Position numbers and translations under genes: made by a program | Notes under the pieces: model-generated | Told to the model about the DNA's origin: nothing | Seen by the model: only the letters and a program-made list of their open reading frames with translations | The model's database searches: none | Shown: in pieces, positions 62,481 to 64,000 of the stretch | How positions within the stretch are numbered: position 1 is the first letter of the stretch | Layout of the letters: the number at the start of each line of letters is the position of its first letter | Source of the DNA: Izhakiella capsodis | GTDB lineage: Bacteria > Pseudomonadota > Gammaproteobacteria > Enterobacterales > Enterobacteriaceae | Direction of reading: 5' to 3' | Assembly: GCF_900115045.1 (NCBI RefSeq) | Contig: NZ_FOVC01000003.1 | Coordinates: 62,001 to 126,000, forward strand | DNA: 64,000 bases

Positions 62481-63704
62481 TTAGCCCCTTGAAAACGCCT
62501 GCGCTTTGGCAAGACGCGTTTCAAAATCTATGCGTAACAACAGCACAATCGCCGTCGACATGATCAACAAGCTTGAGCCACCGTAACTGATTAACGGCAG
62601 CGTCAACCCTTTTGTCGGCAGCATTCCTGCCGCCGCGCCAGCGTTTACCAGCGCCTGAAAACTGAACCAGACACCAATTGAACAGGCGAGAAATCCGGAA
62701 AAACGCTGATCGATTTCCAGTGCCCGACGACCAATCGACATCGCACGAAACGCAACGAAGAACACCATCAGCAGCGTTAATACCACGCCGATATATCCCA
62801 ACTCTTCGCCGATAATCGAGAAAATGAAGTCAGTGTGGGCCTCCGGCAGGTATTCCAGCTTCTGCACCGAATTACCCAATCCCTGCCCCCAAAGCTCACC
62901 ACGGCCAAATGCCATCAGCGACTGCGTCAGCTGATAGCCGCTGCCAAACGGGTCAGCCCAAGGATTCCAGAAAGAGGTCACGCGGCGTATACGGTACGGT
63001 TCAGTGATAATCAGCAGCACCACGGCAAACATGCCGGAGCCGATAATCGCCAGAAACTGCCATAGCTTAGCGCCAGCGAGAAACAGCATTGCCAGGGTAG
63101 TGACAAACAGTACGATCACGGTTCCCAGGTCCGGCTGTGCTAACAGCAACACCGCCAGCACGACCATGACCGCCATCGGTTTACAAAATCCCCAGAAGTT
63201 ATTACGCACTTCTTCTACTTTGCGAACCAGATAGCTGGACAGATAGCAAAACAGTGACAGTTTCGACAGCTCTGCAGGCTGAATTCGCAGCGGTCCCAGC
63301 GCAATCCAGCGGGATGCGCCGTTTACCGAACTCCCCACCACCAAAACAACGAGCAACATGGCAATGGTGCCCAACAGCATGACGTTGCTATAGCGCTGCC
63401 ATACTTCCATGGGAATTCGTAATGTCACTAAGGACATAAGGAACGCCAGGCCCAGGTAAAGTGCATCACGCTTGGCGAAATAGAAGGGATCGTTCGACAT
63501 ACGCTGACCAATAGGCATTGATGCTGAGGTGACCATAACGAATCCCAGCACCGCCAGACCGAGGGTTAACCACACCAGGGTACGATCGTATAAAACGACG
63601 ACATTGGCGTCGCTCTCCTTCGACCCCATAACCCAGTCTTTAAGACGGTTTGCAACGCCTCCCGTCAGGGAGCTGACCAGCGTGATTCCCGGAATACGCA
63701 TCAT
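62481..63704 (-). CDS. ftsW: Septal peptidoglycan glycosyltransferase FtsW
   Basis: FtsW is the SEDS-family polymerase that makes septal glycan with FtsI. The 407 residues span ten membrane segments. Conserved SEDS segments include RWIALGPLRIQPAELSKL, LLAQPDLGTVIV (with the catalytic-region Asp), RGELWGQGLGNS and KGLTLPLISYGGSSL. The ATG at 63704 overlaps the murD stop as ATGA, so it is preferred over the second ATG at 63701. Confidence 0.98.
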   Translation of the reverse strand: MMRIPGITLVSSLTGGVANRLKDWVMGSKESDANVVVLYDRTLVWLTLGLAVLGFVMVTSASMPIGQRMSNDPFYFAKRDALYLGLAFLMSLVTLRIPMEVWQRYSNVMLLGTIAMLLVVLVVGSSVNGASRWIALGPLRIQPAELSKLSLFCYLSSYLVRKVEEVRNNFWGFCKPMAVMVVLAVLLLAQPDLGTVIVLFVTTLAMLFLAGAKLWQFLAIIGSGMFAVVLLIITEPYRIRRVTSFWNPWADPFGSGYQLTQSLMAFGRGELWGQGLGNSVQKLEYLPEAHTDFIFSIIGEELGYIGVVLTLLMVFFVAFRAMSIGRRALEIDQRFSGFLACSIGVWFSFQALVNAGAAAGMLPTKGLTLPLISYGGSSLLIMSTAIVLLLRIDFETRLAKAQAFSRG

Positions 63705-64000
63705 CCTAACTCCCTGGCAAGTTGTGTGAATACCTCGCCACGCTGTTCGAAGTTCTTAAACTGATCGAGGCTGGCACTCGCCGGCGACAGCAGCACCATG
63801 TCTCCCGCTTTGACCTGCGGTGCAATGTGCGCCATCGCTTGCGCCAGGGTTTCAGTTTGCGTGGTGATCTCAGGACGCAGCGTCGCCAGCTCGGCACGAT
63901 CGCGCCCAAAACAAAACAGACGCAGGTTATCGCCCTGCAAGTAGCGTTTTAACGGGGTAAAATCCGCCGATTTTCCATCACCGCCCAGCAGTAACCAGAG
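63701..64000 (-). CDS. murD: UDP-N-acetylmuramoyl-alanine--D-glutamate ligase MurD, 3' part
   Basis: The frame is open to the window edge, so only the C-terminal ~99 residues of MurD are present; the 5' part lies beyond 64000. LLLGGDGKSADFTPL and DMVLLSPASASLDQFKNFEQRG are characteristic of the MurD C-terminal domain. MurD adds D-glutamate to UDP-MurNAc-L-Ala. Its stop overlaps the ftsW start. Confidence 0.96.
   Translation of the reverse strand, partial: LWLLLGGDGKSADFTPLKRYLQGDNLRLFCFGRDRAELATLRPEITTQTETLAQAMAHIAPQVKAGDMVLLSPASASLDQFKNFEQRGEVFTQLARELG

Overview
This window is a chromosomal segment of an Enterobacterales bacterium, most likely an Erwiniaceae member (Erwinia/Pantoea-like). 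The basis is gene order: from sfsA to murD it follows, in reverse, the well-known Escherichia coli segment dcw cluster - secA - guaC - aroP - pdh operon - acnB - speDE - hpt - pan operon - pcnB - dksA - sfsA, and the proteins closely match the E. coli ones in length and motifs. The family-level assignment is inference; no rRNA or tRNA gene was seen.

Layout. 1-6120: sfsA (partial), dksA-gluQ, pcnB-folK and panB-panC-panD on the + strand. 6159-13125: the yadGH ABC transporter, hpt, cueO with a CueR-type promoter, yacC, speE-speD and yacL; the can and gcd genes found here in E. coli are absent. 13273-23092: a complete type I-F CRISPR-Cas locus inserted between yacL and acnB: array 1 (10 repeats), cas6f-cas7f-cas5f-cas8f-cas2/3-cas1 (all on the minus strand) and array 2 (9 repeats). 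23253-29118: acnB, a secreted staphylococcal-type nuclease gene and a third, larger I-F array (25 repeats). 29214-36364: lpd, aceF, aceE and pdhR, with a perfect PdhR operator. 36589-39550: an accessory island of decayed DNA between pdhR and aroP: a frameshifted HerA-type ATPase with the tail of an overlapping partner gene, a TnpB remnant, an intact gene for an AT-rich secreted protein, and an IS1-family element with 8-bp target duplications. 40309-50302: aroP, ampE-ampD, nadC, the ppdD-hofB-hofC pilus genes, guaC and coaE-zapD-yacG. 50331-64000: mutT, secA-secM, a DUF721/DciA-like gene, lpxC and the distal dcw cluster (ftsZ, ftsA, ftsQ, ddlB, murC, murG, ftsW, murD partial).

How it works together. 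The cas operon supplies adaptation (Cas1 plus the Cas2-3 fusion), crRNA processing (Cas6f/Csy4), the Csy surveillance complex (Csy1-4) and target destruction (Cas3 part of the fusion). It can serve three arrays, since all keep the Csy4 hairpin in their repeats. All three leaders carry the same elements at identical distances from the first repeat: ACCCTTTTTT at +61, a perfect IHF consensus at +96 and the inverted AAAAAAGGG at +121. This suggests that all three can acquire spacers by IHF-dependent integration. The island at 36.6-39.6 kb holds the wreck of what may have been a second, HerA-based defence module.

The remainder is core metabolism and cell division: pantothenate, polyamine, NAD and CoA synthesis, the pyruvate dehydrogenase and aconitase steps, protein export with its SecM sensor, and peptidoglycan precursor synthesis coupled to the divisome.
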